From contig NZ_LJSI01000017.1 in NCBI RefSeq assembly GCF_001305295.1, positions 62,001 through 126,000 of the forward strand: a stretch of 64,000 bases of DNA, written 5' to 3'. The position numbers were made by a program, and so were the translations under genes. The DNA is from Neptunomonas antarctica. Its GTDB lineage: Bacteria > Pseudomonadota > Gammaproteobacteria > Pseudomonadales > Balneatricaceae. Positions 36,112 through 45,948 of this stretch are shown piece by piece. The notes under the pieces were generated by a model. The model made no database searches. It had not been told where the DNA came from and worked only from the letters and a program-made list of their open reading frames with translations. Numbering within the stretch: the first letter of the stretch is position 1; every line of letters begins with the position of its first letter.

Positions 36112-38082
36112 ATGAGTTATCAGGTTCTTGCACGTAAGTGGCGTCCTAAGCGTTTTGCTGAAATGGTGGGGCAGGAGCATGTCCTCAAAGCGTTGGTTAA
36201 TGCGCTGGATCAGGATCGGTTGCATCATGCTTATCTTTTCACCGGCACGCGTGGTGTAGGTAAGACGTCAATCGCTCGGTTGTTTGCTAAGTCGTTGAAT
36301 TGTGATGTGGGTGTGTCATCCGAGCCATGTGGGCAATGCAGCGCCTGTCGGGAGATTGCTGAAGGGCGGTTTATCGATTTGATTGAGGTCGATGCGGCTT
36401 CACGGACGAAGGTTGAAGATACGCGAGAGCTACTTGAAAATGTTCAGTATGCTCCTACGCATGGACGCTTTAAAGTTTATCTCATTGATGAAGTTCACAT
36501 GCTTTCCAGTCACTCTTTTAATGCCTTGCTGAAAACGCTGGAAGAGCCGCCTGCGCATGTTAAATTTCTGCTGGCAACGACTGATCCTCAAAAACTCCCC
36601 GTCACTGTTTTATCGCGCTGTTTACAGTTTAATCTTAAAAATCTGATACCCGAGCGTATTGTAGGGCATTTGCAGTACGTGCTGGCTCAGGAAAATGTGA
36701 GTTTTGAAGATCAGGCATTGTGGTTGTTGGCACGTTCTGCCGATGGTTCTATGCGTGATGCATTGAGTTTGACGGATCAGTCAATCGCGTTTGGTAGCGG
36801 CACGGTGCTTGAGGCTGATGTTAGGTTGATGCTCGGCACCATCGATCAGCGTTTGGTGTATCGCATACTGGATGAGTTGACGGCGCATAATGCCCGTAAT
36901 TTACTGGGGGTTGTTGCAGAGTTGGCACTATTTTCACCTGATTATATGAATGTGTTGGGTGATTTGATCAGCTTGCTCCATCGTATTGCTGTTGCGCAAG
37001 CGATACCGGATGCGATAGATAACAGCATGGGTGATCAGGAGCAAGTTGCCAAATTGGCACAGCAGCTGACGGCAGAAGATGTGCAGCTATTTTACCAGAT
37101 TGCATTGATGGGCCGAAAAGATCTGCCCTATGTGCCGGATGCGCGTGAAGGACTGGAAATGGTGTTGCTGCGAATGCTGGCTTTTCGTCCAGCTGATTCT
37201 GCACCGCGTTCTGTGCATTTAAATCCGCCAATATCGGCTGCAGATACTGGACAAAGCCGTCTGCCTGAAACAATATCCTCTCCAGCTCCAGCTCCAGCTC
37301 CAGCTCCAGCTCCAGCTCCAGCTCCAGCACCAGCACCAGCACCAACGCCGGTTTCTGATTTGGAGCCGCCTCCGTATGATGAGAGCGATATTCCGGTTTC
37401 TGATGAAGAGTATGAGGTAAGCCCCGGAAAAAAGTCACAAGCTAGGCCTGTTGAGCCCGCATTTACCGGGCATTCCACTCATGAATTAAAAGAGACGCGT
37501 CAGCAGTCAGAGCTAAGCCCGGTTGTAATCTCTGGGCCTGAAGTTGCTGTTGACGCTGTTACAAGCACTGCTAGCCCGCGTGTTATTGAGAAGCCGCTTG
37601 AGCCAGCGTTGGTAGAAAAACAACAGATATCCGTTACTGTACCCACTGTTGCAGTAACGAGCCTGCCTGCCGATGTGCCGAGTGTGCTAAGCGATTGTCG
37701 CGAAGCGCATTGGGTTTTGTTATTAGGGTATATCGGATTGAGTGGTATGACGGCTAATATTGCCAGTAACCTCTCTCTTGAATCGGTGTCTGATACGCAA
37801 ATAGTCTTCCATTACCGGGCAGAACAGAATGCTGTGATGAATGATGTTCAGAAGCAGAGAATACAAGATGCGCTTTGTCATTATTTTAGAACCTCACTTG
37901 AGGTAGAATTTGTTGAAGCAGTACAAACAAGAGAAACGCCAAGCCAATATTTTGCGCGTTTAAAAGCAGAGCGATTGATTGTGGCTGTTTCCGCATTCGA
38001 GAGTGATGCCATCGTACAGATGTTAGTGTCACACTTTAATGGCACGATAGATCGTGATTCCATTGTTCCAATTGACCCGTAA
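36112..38082 (+). CDS. dnaX: DNA polymerase III subunit tau (and gamma by frameshift)
   Basis: Clamp-loader subunit, 656 residues. The AAA+ domain has Walker A GTRGVGKT (45-52), zinc cysteines in CGQCSACREI, DEVHMLS and the SRC sensor (LSRCLQFNL). A Pro-Ala repeat (about 391-417) begins the linker. The C-terminal part, which in tau binds the polymerase and DnaB, runs to 656. A frameshift signal at codons 440-441 should produce a shorter gamma form of 444 residues. It is followed by ybaB and recR, the usual order. Confidence 0.97.
   Translation: MSYQVLARKWRPKRFAEMVGQEHVLKALVNALDQDRLHHAYLFTGTRGVGKTSIARLFAKSLNCDVGVSSEPCGQCSACREIAEGRFIDLIEVDAASRTKVEDTRELLENVQYAPTHGRFKVYLIDEVHMLSSHSFNALLKTLEEPPAHVKFLLATTDPQKLPVTVLSRCLQFNLKNLIPERIVGHLQYVLAQENVSFEDQALWLLARSADGSMRDALSLTDQSIAFGSGTVLEADVRLMLGTIDQRLVYRILDELTAHNARNLLGVVAELALFSPDYMNVLGDLISLLHRIAVAQAIPDAIDNSMGDQEQVAKLAQQLTAEDVQLFYQIALMGRKDLPYVPDAREGLEMVLLRMLAFRPADSAPRSVHLNPPISAADTGQSRLPETISSPAPAPAPAPAPAPAPAPAPAPTPVSDLEPPPYDESDIPVSDEEYEVSPGKKSQARPVEPAFTGHSTHELKETRQQSELSPVVISGPEVAVDAVTSTASPRVIEKPLEPALVEKQQISVTVPTVAVTSLPADVPSVLSDCREAHWVLLLGYIGLSGMTANIASNLSLESVSDTQIVFHYRAEQNAVMNDVQKQRIQDALCHYFRTSLEVEFVEAVQTRETPSQYFARLKAERLIVAVSAFESDAIVQMLVSHFNGTIDRDSIVPIDP
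37280..37344 (+). repeat. Hexanucleotide tandem repeat in dnaX
   Basis: About ten consecutive units of CCAGCT and CCAGCA encode the Pro-Ala stretch of the DnaX linker. Unit identity is highest in the first two thirds. Slippage by whole units would keep the frame, so length variation between strains is likely. The repeat also creates long meaningless open frames on the opposite strand. Confidence 0.9.
37414..37471 (+). promoter_or_regulatory. Programmed -1 ribosomal frameshift signal in dnaX
   Basis: The slippery heptamer A-AAA-AAG (37428-37434) is in the same phase as in E. coli dnaX. A Shine-Dalgarno-like GAGGT (37414-37418) lies nine bases upstream. In the -1 frame three codons (V-T-S) precede a TAG at 37443-37445. 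Downstream, GCCCG and CGGGC (37455-37471) form a stem with a 7-nt loop, though it starts farther from the heptamer than in E. coli. The predicted gamma product has 444 residues. Confidence 0.85.
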
Positions 38083-38098
38083 TAGATGAGGTAAGAGT

Positions 38099-38425
38099 AT
38101 GATGAAGGGTGGTATGGGTGATCTGATGAAGCAGGCGCAAAAAATGCAGGAAGACTTGCAAAAAGCGCAGGCTGAAGTTGCTAATTTGGAAGTAAACGGT
38201 GAGTCTGGCGCTGGTTTGGTTAAAATTGTGATGAACGGCCGCCATGATGTTAAAAGCGTTTCAATTGATGATAGTTTGCTGGAAGAAGAAAAGGATATTC
38301 TGGAAGATCTTATCGCCGCTGCTGTTAATGACGCTGTACGTAAAGTTGAAACGCAATCCCAGGAAAAAATGGCTAAAATCACAGGTGGTATGGCTATGCC
38401 TCCTGGTTTTAACATGCCGTTTTAG
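38099..38425 (+). CDS. ybaB: YbaB/EbfC nucleoid-associated protein
   Basis: A 108-residue small DNA-binding dimer. It aligns with E. coli EbfC throughout: [20 protein letters not shown] at the start, [16 protein letters not shown] in the middle and LPPGFKMPF-like ending (here MPPGFNMPF). It lies 16 bp after dnaX and 3 bp before recR, the typical dnaX-ybaB-recR operon. Confidence 0.96.
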   Translation: MMKGGMGDLMKQAQKMQEDLQKAQAEVANLEVNGESGAGLVKIVMNGRHDVKSVSIDDSLLEEEKDILEDLIAAAVNDAVRKVETQSQEKMAKITGGMAMPPGFNMPF

Positions 38426-38428
38426 ATA

Positions 38429-39025
38429 ATGTCTTTTAGTCCTCTAATACAGCAATTAGTTACTGCTCTACGTTGTTTGCCGGGCGTTGGGCCTAAGAGC
38501 GCTCAGCGCATGGCTTTCCATTTATTGGAAAGAGATCGTAATGCTGCGCTTGAGCTGTCCTCAGCGCTTCGCCTGGCTGCTGAGCAAGTATCACAATGCC
38601 AGCAGTGCCGGACACTCAGTGAGACGGATCTGTGTCAGCTTTGTGCATCCTCAAGTCGTGACCGTAGTTCACTCTGTGTGCTTGAATCACCTATGGATGT
38701 TTTGGCTATCGAACATACTAATAGTTTTGGTGGTGTGTATTTTGTGCTGGGAGGTCATCTCTCTCCCATTGATGGTGTAGGGCCTGATGATATAGGTATT
38801 CAGCAGTTGCTGGAGCGTATTAATGAAGGGGAGATAAAAGAGGTTATTCTTGCAACTAATCCGACAGTGGAAGGGGATGCTACCGCTCATTATATTGCTG
38901 AGCAATTAAAACGTGAATCACTTAAAGTGACCCGTATTGCTCATGGTGTACCGGTGGGTGGCGAACTGGAGTACGTTGATGGTGGCACTCTGGCGCATGC
39001 ATTGGCTGGACGTCGGCTGCTGTGA
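38429..39025 (+). CDS. recR: Recombination protein RecR
   Basis: Part of the RecFOR pathway, which loads RecA at gaps. It is 198 residues long (E. coli 201). A helix-hairpin-helix ([17 protein letters not shown]), a zinc finger with Cys57, Cys60, Cys69 and Cys72, and a Toprim domain ([24 protein letters not shown]) are all intact. Confidence 0.97.
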   Translation: MSFSPLIQQLVTALRCLPGVGPKSAQRMAFHLLERDRNAALELSSALRLAAEQVSQCQQCRTLSETDLCQLCASSSRDRSSLCVLESPMDVLAIEHTNSFGGVYFVLGGHLSPIDGVGPDDIGIQQLLERINEGEIKEVILATNPTVEGDATAHYIAEQLKRESLKVTRIAHGVPVGGELEYVDGGTLAHALAGRRLL

Positions 39026-39034
39026 GGTAAATGA

Positions 39035-40213
39035 ATGAAAGATAATAGTTATGATTGGTCTGTATTGGAAGCGTCGGCTCAGCAGCCAGTCCATATTACA
39101 ACCAATGCATCTCTCGCCGAGTATTGCGCCCATTGGCAATCTTTGCCCATGATCGCCCTGGATACTGAGTTTCAGCGTATTGATACTTTTTATCCGATTC
39201 CCGGGTTGATTCAAATAGGTGATGATCAGCATTGTTATCTGATCGACCCTCTGAGTGTCGATGATTTTACGCCACTGTGCCAGGTCTTTCAGAACCCTGA
39301 TGTGCTGAAAATCATCCATGCTGGTAGTGAGGATTTAGAACTTTTTTATCATACGTTAGGTGTGGTTCCTTCGCCTATTTTTGATACTCAGCTTGCCGCT
39401 GCTTTCGTGGGGTGGGGATTTACAATGGGGTTGCAACGTTTAGTTGAGCATACGTTGGGCGTCCAGTTAGGGAAAGGTGAGACAACATCCGATTGGCTTA
39501 AGCGTCCTTTGAGTTCTGAGCAGGAAGTGTATGCTGCGCTGGATGTTGCTTACTTGCCCGCGATTTGTTTGATGCAAAAAGCAGAGCTTGATGCGCATGA
39601 TCGAGAGGCCTGGTTTGTGGAAGAGTCGGAGGTTGCGTTAAGAAATGCGATTGACGTCGACCCGGAAGGAAAAGAATATTATCGGCGTTTTAGTCAGATG
39701 TGGGGTCTGCCAGACTATAAGCTGGCGGCACTGCGTGATATCACGATGTGGCGCGAGAAGGAAAGCCGCTTAAGGAATACTCCTCGTAATTGGGTGCTGA
39801 GAAATCAGACGATACTCTCTATTATTCATAAATGGCCGCGTAATAGTTATGAGTTAGGTCGCACAGAAGATATCCGGCATAAAGTGGTGCGTGATGAGGG
39901 CGAGGCAATTCTTGCTATTTTGTCCAATGCGCAAATCAGTCTGAAGAATGATCCGTTTCTCTCGATTAGTCGTCCACTGCCTATTGTCTGGAATAAGCGC
40001 CTTAAGAAACTCAAAGCGGTTGCCCGGGAAGTCGCGACTCGTTTGGGTATGGCTCAAGAAGTGTTATTACGTAAAAAGGATTTGGATGCATTGATACGTA
40101 GTGGCCTGGATACTAACGAGTATCAATTGCCTGATGATCTAAATGGCTGGCGACGTGAAATTATTGGTTTTCCTTTGCTGGTTCAGCTTAAACAGTTTGA
40201 AAATAATGGTTAG
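39035..40213 (+). CDS. rnd: Ribonuclease D
   Basis: A 3'-5' exoribonuclease that trims tRNA and other stable RNA ends, 392 residues. DEDD-family exonuclease motifs are visible: ALDTEFQR (Exo I), HAGSEDLELF (Exo II) and YAALDVAYLP (Exo III). Two HRDC-like domains follow. GAGGT lies six bases before ATG 39035. It is the fourth gene of the dnaX-recR run. Confidence 0.95.
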   Translation: MKDNSYDWSVLEASAQQPVHITTNASLAEYCAHWQSLPMIALDTEFQRIDTFYPIPGLIQIGDDQHCYLIDPLSVDDFTPLCQVFQNPDVLKIIHAGSEDLELFYHTLGVVPSPIFDTQLAAAFVGWGFTMGLQRLVEHTLGVQLGKGETTSDWLKRPLSSEQEVYAALDVAYLPAICLMQKAELDAHDREAWFVEESEVALRNAIDVDPEGKEYYRRFSQMWGLPDYKLAALRDITMWREKESRLRNTPRNWVLRNQTILSIIHKWPRNSYELGRTEDIRHKVVRDEGEAILAILSNAQISLKNDPFLSISRPLPIVWNKRLKKLKAVAREVATRLGMAQEVLLRKKDLDALIRSGLDTNEYQLPDDLNGWRREIIGFPLLVQLKQFENNG

Positions 40214-40219
40214 AAATAC

Positions 40220-40507
40220 ATGATAATCTGTACAATTTTCAAAAGCCCCCGTAAGGATGAAATGTATCTTTATGTGGATAAGCGGGAGCAGTTGATTCGT
40301 GTTCCTGACGTGTTGATCGAGATGTTTGGTACACCGTCTCATCTGATGGATATGCCGATCACTGGTAAACGAAAGCTGGCGCGGGTTGATGTAGAAAAAA
40401 TGCTAGCGGATATCGCTGAAAAAGGTTTTTATCTGCAGATGCCGCCTCCTAAAGAAGACTACTTGCTCGATCTTTTTCCAAACCGCCCTGAAACGGGAGT
40501 TCGCTAG
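40220..40507 (+). CDS. ycgL: YcgL family protein
   Basis: A 95-residue protein of the YcgL family: the start MIICTIFKSPRKDEMYLYVD and the middle LMDMPITGKRKLARVDVEKM are typical. Function is unknown. rnd-ycgL-ycgN is a common gene order in gammaproteobacteria. Its stop shares one base with the ycgN start. Confidence 0.93.
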   Translation: MIICTIFKSPRKDEMYLYVDKREQLIRVPDVLIEMFGTPSHLMDMPITGKRKLARVDVEKMLADIAEKGFYLQMPPPKEDYLLDLFPNRPETGVR

Positions 40508-40947
40508 TGGCTCAGGAAGTTTTCTGGCGTACTAAGTCGCTAACGGAGATGACGGATCCCGAATGGGAATCGCTATGTGATGGTTGTGCGCTATGTTGTT
40601 TACAGAAAGTTGAAGATGAAGATACGCAGGAAATTTTTTATACCACAGTGGTTTGTCATCTGCTGGACTGTAATAATTGCCGCTGTACTGAATATGAAAC
40701 GCGTACTCAGTTGGTGCCTAACTGTGTGAAATTACGTCCTGAGGATGTGAAGACTTTTCATTGGTTGCCACCTACGTGTGCTTATCGTCTCATCGATGAG
40801 GGTAAGGAGTTGCCTGATTGGCATCCGCTGATGTCAGGAAAAGAAAACTCTGTTATTGATGCTGGAGCTTCTGTTCTGCATGTCTATGAAGTTAAGGATA
40901 ATGAGATCACTGAAGATCAGTTGATTGACTATGTATTAGATGAATAA
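40507..40947 (+). CDS. ycgN: YcgN family (UPF0260) cysteine-cluster protein
   Basis: A 146-residue protein with the cysteine cluster CDGCALCC (Cys24, Cys27, Cys30, Cys31) plus CHLLDCNNCRC, which suggests a metal or Fe-S site (CxxCxxCC family). Function is unknown. The start is GTG at 40507, overlapping the ycgL stop by one base. It is the last gene of the run before a strong terminator. Confidence 0.93.
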   Translation: MAQEVFWRTKSLTEMTDPEWESLCDGCALCCLQKVEDEDTQEIFYTTVVCHLLDCNNCRCTEYETRTQLVPNCVKLRPEDVKTFHWLPPTCAYRLIDEGKELPDWHPLMSGKENSVIDAGASVLHVYEVKDNEITEDQLIDYVLDE

Positions 40948-41015
40948 AAGTCAGAATATAACCTGATAGATTTAGCGTGCATTTTGTCAAGAGGCGCGGC
41001 GGCTAGAAAACAGAT

Positions 41016-41045
41016 AAAAAAAGGAGCACTAAGTGCTCCTTTTTT
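41016..41045. terminator. Bidirectional Rho-independent terminator
   Basis: AAAAAGGAGCAC / GTGCTCCTTTTT with a TAA loop lies between the convergent ycgN (+) and rpsA (-). A-runs and T-runs on both sides let it serve both genes. Confidence 0.95.
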
Positions 41046-41063
41046 ATAGCTTAAGACAACTGA

Positions 41064-42746
41064 TTAGCTGTTTTTGTTAGCCATTTGCTGCTTGATCAAA
41101 TCACCGATAGTGGTTGGGCCAGCAGTTTCAACTTCCTGAGTGCGAACAGCTGCAATAGCGGCTTTCTCATCAGCTTGGAATTTAGCTTTGATCGACAGTG
41201 TGATAGCGCGGCTACGACGATCGATGTTGATGATCTTCGCTTCAACTTCTTCACCTTCTTTCAGTACAGTCGTAGCATCTTCGATGCGGTCTGTGCTGAT
41301 TTCAGATACTTTCAGTGTGCCTTCAATACCATCAGCCAGTTCAACAACAGCGCCTTTAGCATCTACAGATTTAACGATGCCTTTAACGATGGTGTTTTTA
41401 TCATTTGCTGCTGCGTACTCAGCAAATGGGTCGCTGTCTAGTTGCTTGATGCCCAGAGAGATACGTTCTTTCTCTGCATCAATAGACAGGATAACGGCTT
41501 CAACTTCGTCGCCTTTCTTGAACTGACGTAGCGCTGCTTCAGCATCGCCTTCCCAGCTAATGTCAGACATGTGAACCAGACCGTCAAGGTCGTTTTCCAG
41601 ACCAACGAAGATACCGAAGTCAGTGATTGTTTTGATCTGACCCGATACTTTATCGTTAGTTGCGTATTGTTCAGCGAAAGCAACCCATGGGTTAACTGTG
41701 CACTGTTTAATACCCAGAGAAATACGACGACGCTCTTCATCAACATCTAAGATCATAACTTCAACAGCTTCACCGATCTGAACAACTTTAGATGGGTGGA
41801 TGTTTTTGTTAGTCCAAGACATTTCAGAAACGTGAACTAGACCTTCAACGCCATCTTCGATAGAAGCGAAGCAACCGTAGTCAGTCAGGTTCGTGATGCG
41901 TGCCTGGCATTTAGTGCCGGATGGGTAACGATTTTTGATAGCTTCCCACGGATCTTCAGACAGCTGTTTCAGACCTAGTGAAATACGACCCGTTTCTTTG
42001 TCGAATTTAATGATCTTAACAGAGATTTCGTCACCTGGGTTCAGCATTTCACTCGGGTGAGAGATGCGCTTCCAAGCCATATCTGTGATATGCAGCAAGC
42101 CGTCAACACCACCCAGATCAATGAAGGCACCGTAGTTGGTCAGGTTCTTAACGAAACCTTTAGCAACTTGACCTTCTTCCAGAGCAGCCAGAATTTCATC
42201 GCGCTGAGCGCTGTTGGCTTCCTGAAGAACGGCACGACGAGAAACAACAACGTTGTTGCGTTTCTGGTCCAGCTTGATCAGTTTGAATTCGAGTTCTTTG
42301 CCTTCCAGGTGATCGATATCGCGAACAGGGCGAACATCTACCAGAGAACCAGGCAAGAAACCCTGGATGTTGTTGATGCTAACAGTGAAGCCGCCTTTAA
42401 CTTTACCGTTGATAACACCGGTAACAGTTTCTTCAGCTTCAAATTTAGCTTCAAGTACTTCCCAAGCTTCAGCGCGCTTAGCTTTTTCGCGAGAAAGTTT
42501 TGTTTCACCAAAACCATCTTCTACTGCTTCCAGAGAAACTTTAACGCTATCGCCGATTTTGATTTCCAGCTCGTTAGCGTCGTTTAGGAACTGTTCGCGA
42601 GGAATAACCGCTTCAGATTTAAGACCAGCATTAACAGTAACCCAGTCACTGTCGATATCGATAACTTCACCGATAACAAGCGTACCTGGTTTCATGTCTA
42701 CATTTAGAAGGGATTCTTCAAACAGTTCTGCAAAGCTTTCGCTCAT
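41064..42746 (-). CDS. rpsA: 30S ribosomal protein S1
   Basis: An mRNA-binding ribosomal protein of 560 residues (E. coli 557), made of six S1 domains; repeated cores such as [20 protein letters not shown] and SLGIKQL show clearly. In most gammaproteobacteria rpsA sits between cmk and ihfB. Here its upstream neighbour is an unknown gene and prc, and downstream lies ycgN, so the usual order is lost. A leader of about 180 bp precedes it, large enough for the autoregulatory leader known in E. coli. Confidence 0.98.
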   Translation of the reverse strand: MSESFAELFEESLLNVDMKPGTLVIGEVIDIDSDWVTVNAGLKSEAVIPREQFLNDANELEIKIGDSVKVSLEAVEDGFGETKLSREKAKRAEAWEVLEAKFEAEETVTGVINGKVKGGFTVSINNIQGFLPGSLVDVRPVRDIDHLEGKELEFKLIKLDQKRNNVVVSRRAVLQEANSAQRDEILAALEEGQVAKGFVKNLTNYGAFIDLGGVDGLLHITDMAWKRISHPSEMLNPGDEISVKIIKFDKETGRISLGLKQLSEDPWEAIKNRYPSGTKCQARITNLTDYGCFASIEDGVEGLVHVSEMSWTNKNIHPSKVVQIGEAVEVMILDVDEERRRISLGIKQCTVNPWVAFAEQYATNDKVSGQIKTITDFGIFVGLENDLDGLVHMSDISWEGDAEAALRQFKKGDEVEAVILSIDAEKERISLGIKQLDSDPFAEYAAANDKNTIVKGIVKSVDAKGAVVELADGIEGTLKVSEISTDRIEDATTVLKEGEEVEAKIINIDRRSRAITLSIKAKFQADEKAAIAAVRTQEVETAGPTTIGDLIKQQMANKNS

Positions 42747-42925
42747 GAAAGTGTCCTATAATTTTTGGCCGGGGATAGAAAAATCCGGCACGTAACCTGT
42801 AACGCCAGCGTACAGGGTCAGATTAATTAATGTGCAATTGTATTGCTGGCAAGCAGTTACACATTAGAGAAAATTGAGCGCACATTGTACAGCAGGAAGT
42901 GTTATCAAGGTAGGGGGTAATAGAT

Positions 42926-43702
42926 TTAAACGTTGTCGTTATCAAGTTTTTGACGCACAGATAATTGACAAGGGCTCAGTACGGATGAAAGATCCTGTAA
43001 TAATGCTTCTGATAAACCGGAAGAGTCATTAGTTCTGAAAAATCCTGCGAGCTCGCGTTCTTCTGAGCGTGTATTGGCCGCAATATCAACTGCATCGCCA
43101 ACACAGAAAGCATAAGCGGGCAGGTAGTCGCTGACTACTATCTGCTTTTTATCTTCCGACAGCATCAGTCGGTTACGTGTGATATAGACTTTATATTCTG
43201 CAGCACCTGCTGCTGACATTATTTCTATTTGCATAGTGCTGAAACGCTCGGCTTCAGGTGTGCGGATCAGAAGCGCCTTAAGTTGATGCTCTACGGATTT
43301 CAATTCATCCTTAAGGTGCTGTGGTGCAAAGTGTTCATTGAACTGTTTGTAGTTCGTTAGCTCTGTTAGTTGCGCTTTTAGTGTTTCGATATCATTCTGT
43401 AACACTTTGTTTTCTAATAATAAGTTATCTTTGTCACGAATGAGGCCGTGTATCACTTTTTGCGTCGGAGTGAGTGTTTTTTCATCAAAAGTTGGTGGAA
43501 GTTGGTTGGTGCCGGTTACTCCGACGCTGGCCATGCTCTGTGAAGATGCCACCATCCCATAACCAAAAAGTTCCAGATCTTTCGTGTTAGTCGCCTGCTG
43601 TGCATTAATGCTTTGATAAAGAAAATAACCTCCGATACCGAGTCCCGCGAGTATCAGAGGCGCTAAGATTATAAATATGATGGACTTTACGGAGCGCGCC
43701 AT
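42926..43702 (-). CDS. Unrecognised membrane-anchored coiled-coil protein
   Basis: I do not recognise this 258-residue protein. It has one N-terminal membrane helix (about 7-30), a Ser/Thr-rich linker, a coiled coil (about 85-140), and a C-terminal soluble part with two cysteines (in AFCVGDAVD and SPCQLSVRQ). Topology suggests a single-pass protein with the bulk in the periplasm. It starts 16 bp after the prc stop on the same strand, so it is probably co-transcribed with the protease and may be a partner or substrate adaptor. That link is inference. Confidence 0.75.
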   Translation of the reverse strand: MARSVKSIIFIILAPLILAGLGIGGYFLYQSINAQQATNTKDLELFGYGMVASSQSMASVGVTGTNQLPPTFDEKTLTPTQKVIHGLIRDKDNLLLENKVLQNDIETLKAQLTELTNYKQFNEHFAPQHLKDELKSVEHQLKALLIRTPEAERFSTMQIEIMSAAGAAEYKVYITRNRLMLSEDKKQIVVSDYLPAYAFCVGDAVDIAANTRSEERELAGFFRTNDSSGLSEALLQDLSSVLSPCQLSVRQKLDNDNV

Positions 43703-43718
43703 AAGTGTCGGCCAGTAT

Positions 43719-45800
43719 TTATTGTGGGTTGTATGTTATGAGTTGATTAGTTAAATCAACCATATCTAATAAAACTTGACCGCTTTCTACCAGTAGTGCT
43801 TCTGATTCGGCTGAAATAGGTCGGCCTTTTTCGTCTTTCTGTAGTAAATCTTCGAGTTCAGTCAGTTTCACGATAGGCGTTTGTCCTTTGGCTAAGCGGC
43901 GTTTGTTTTCTGAATTCACTTGCCATTTTTCAGCTTCGTCACGTTTAGCCAATAGTTTTACTTTATTCAGCGGTATTGTTTCGTCTATTTTGGCTTCAGC
44001 CTGTCGGGTAATTTGCTCGCGAAGAAAGTTAAAGTCGGGCTGATTGTCTGTACGCATGGCATGACGTTTTTCCAGCTCGGCTTTGAATGTTGATATTCCT
44101 TTATAGATGCCATGTCGTGCTTCTTTAACTTGATCCCAGGGTAGCGCGCCATCCAGTGCGCTTTCGCCTATTTCGGCTGTGTCATATATGCCCGGGAAGG
44201 CGATGTCGGGAATAACTCCTTTATGTTGTGTGCTCTCACCTGAAATGCGGTAAAACTTGGCATGGGTCAGTTTTATCTGGCCGTGATCAAGAGCTTGTAA
44301 TGTTTGCACGGTACCTTTACCGAATGTTTGGCTACCCACAATAATGCCGCGTTGATAATCCTGAATAGCACCGGCAAAAATTTCTGAAGCGGAGGCGCTT
44401 AAACGGTTGACGAGGACGCTGATCGGGCCGTTATAGGCAACTTTCGGGTTGAAGTCACCGAGTATGTCGACGCGTCCATTTGGATCTCTGATCTGAACAG
44501 TAGGGCCTCTGTCGATAAAGAGGCCAACCAGTTCGTTCGCTTCGCGTAAAGAGCCACCACCATTGTTTCTGAGGTCGATAATAAGGCCGTCTATTTTCTC
44601 TGACTGTAGCTCTGTAATGAGATTTTCGACGTCACGGGTCGTGCTTTTATAATTTTCGTCACCGCGTTGTAGTGCTTCAAAATCAATATAAAAGGCAGGG
44701 ATATCAATAACACCGACTTTATAATCTTTATTATTGTGCTTAATTGTCAGAATGCGCTTCTGTGCCGCTTGTTCTTCCAGTGCAACGGTATTACGGGTGA
44801 TAGGAATGATTTTCCGTACCGCCTGATCTTCGCTATCAGACGGTATGATTTCCAGTCGAACGGTAGAATCCTTAGGGCCGCGAATCAGATCAACGACATC
44901 ATCAAGACGCCAGCCCACAACGTCTTCAATCTCTCCGTCAGCACTTTGTCCTACGCCAACGATCAAGTCGGCGGGTTTAAGCAAGCCGGTTTTATCTGCA
45001 GGTCCTGCTGGTACTAAACGCACGATTTTTGTGAATTCATTCTCACTTTGTAGAACGGCACCAATGCCTTCAAGAGAAAGGCTCATGTTAATTTTGAAGT
45101 TTTCGGAGCTGCGTGGAGAAAAGTAAGAGGTGTGTGGGTCGAAATGTTTAGTTAGTACGTTTGCAAAGCGTTGAAAAACATCCTCACTCTTGTTCTGTGA
45201 AAGTCGCTTAAGCTGATTGGTATAACGCTTAATTAGCACTTCCCTGGCTTCTTGTTCTGTTTTGTCAGAAAGCATGAGGCTTAATAGCGCGCTTTTGTTG
45301 CGTTTGCGCCATAAATCGTTCATTTCATCCTGAGAAGATATCCACGGATCATTTTCACGATCGGTATCTAGTGTTTCATCTACGTCAAAATTAAAGGCTT
45401 CGTCGCTGCTTAATCTATCGATAGTCCAGGTTAAGCGTTCGATTACGCGCTGTTGTTGACGATTGGATATGACAAATGCACTGTCCAGATCTCCTGCAAG
45501 AACCGAATCATCCAGCGTATATCGATAAGCTTCAAATTCACTGATATCAGACTGATAAAAATAGCTTCGGGAAGGATCTAATTCAGCAAGATACTCGTCC
45601 AGAACACCGCTGGACAGCGTGTCATCAACACTGATTTTGTTGTAGTGACCAATATTAAGCGATCCGACAATTTCCTTTAGCGTCTGCTGCTGAACCGCTT
45701 CAGGGCTTAATAGATTAATGTCAGCTGTTGCTAATGCAATAGCAGGCGCCAATAAACATACTGCGAGTGAGGTACGTAAACCTTTCAACATATTATCCAA
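43719..45800 (-). CDS. prc: Tail-specific periplasmic protease Prc
   Basis: A C-terminal processing protease (family S41), 693 residues (E. coli 682). A signal peptide (about 1-26), an N-terminal helical domain, a PDZ domain (about 235-320) and the catalytic core with Ser470, Asp481 and Lys495, spaced exactly as the E. coli Ser430/Asp441/Lys455 triad. It degrades periplasmic proteins with nonpolar C-termini and processes penicillin-binding protein 3 in E. coli, where the lipoprotein NlpI acts as adaptor. It is divergent from the FKBP lipoprotein gene. Confidence 0.96.
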   Translation of the reverse strand: MDNMLKGLRTSLAVCLLAPAIALATADINLLSPEAVQQQTLKEIVGSLNIGHYNKISVDDTLSSGVLDEYLAELDPSRSYFYQSDISEFEAYRYTLDDSVLAGDLDSAFVISNRQQQRVIERLTWTIDRLSSDEAFNFDVDETLDTDRENDPWISSQDEMNDLWRKRNKSALLSLMLSDKTEQEAREVLIKRYTNQLKRLSQNKSEDVFQRFANVLTKHFDPHTSYFSPRSSENFKINMSLSLEGIGAVLQSENEFTKIVRLVPAGPADKTGLLKPADLIVGVGQSADGEIEDVVGWRLDDVVDLIRGPKDSTVRLEIIPSDSEDQAVRKIIPITRNTVALEEQAAQKRILTIKHNNKDYKVGVIDIPAFYIDFEALQRGDENYKSTTRDVENLITELQSEKIDGLIIDLRNNGGGSLREANELVGLFIDRGPTVQIRDPNGRVDILGDFNPKVAYNGPISVLVNRLSASASEIFAGAIQDYQRGIIVGSQTFGKGTVQTLQALDHGQIKLTHAKFYRISGESTQHKGVIPDIAFPGIYDTAEIGESALDGALPWDQVKEARHGIYKGISTFKAELEKRHAMRTDNQPDFNFLREQITRQAEAKIDETIPLNKVKLLAKRDEAEKWQVNSENKRRLAKGQTPIVKLTELEDLLQKDEKGRPISAESEALLVESGQVLLDMVDLTNQLITYNPQ

Positions 45801-45948
45801 TCTATTTCCAGTTCTGGTTGCTAATGAGACATGAAGTATCTTCTATTGTTCCATTAATCATTTATTCTGAGTGTAGCTATCGGTCTGACTAATGTAAAAT
45901 CAATGCTTTAATTCAGCGCTTTAATTCAATTTTTCTGAAAGGTTACTG

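Noticed and set aside
36968..37478. Two long open frames on the - strand rich in Glu-Leu and Gly-Ala repeats
   Set aside because: They are the antisense reading of the hexanucleotide repeat in dnaX, which lacks stops in these frames.
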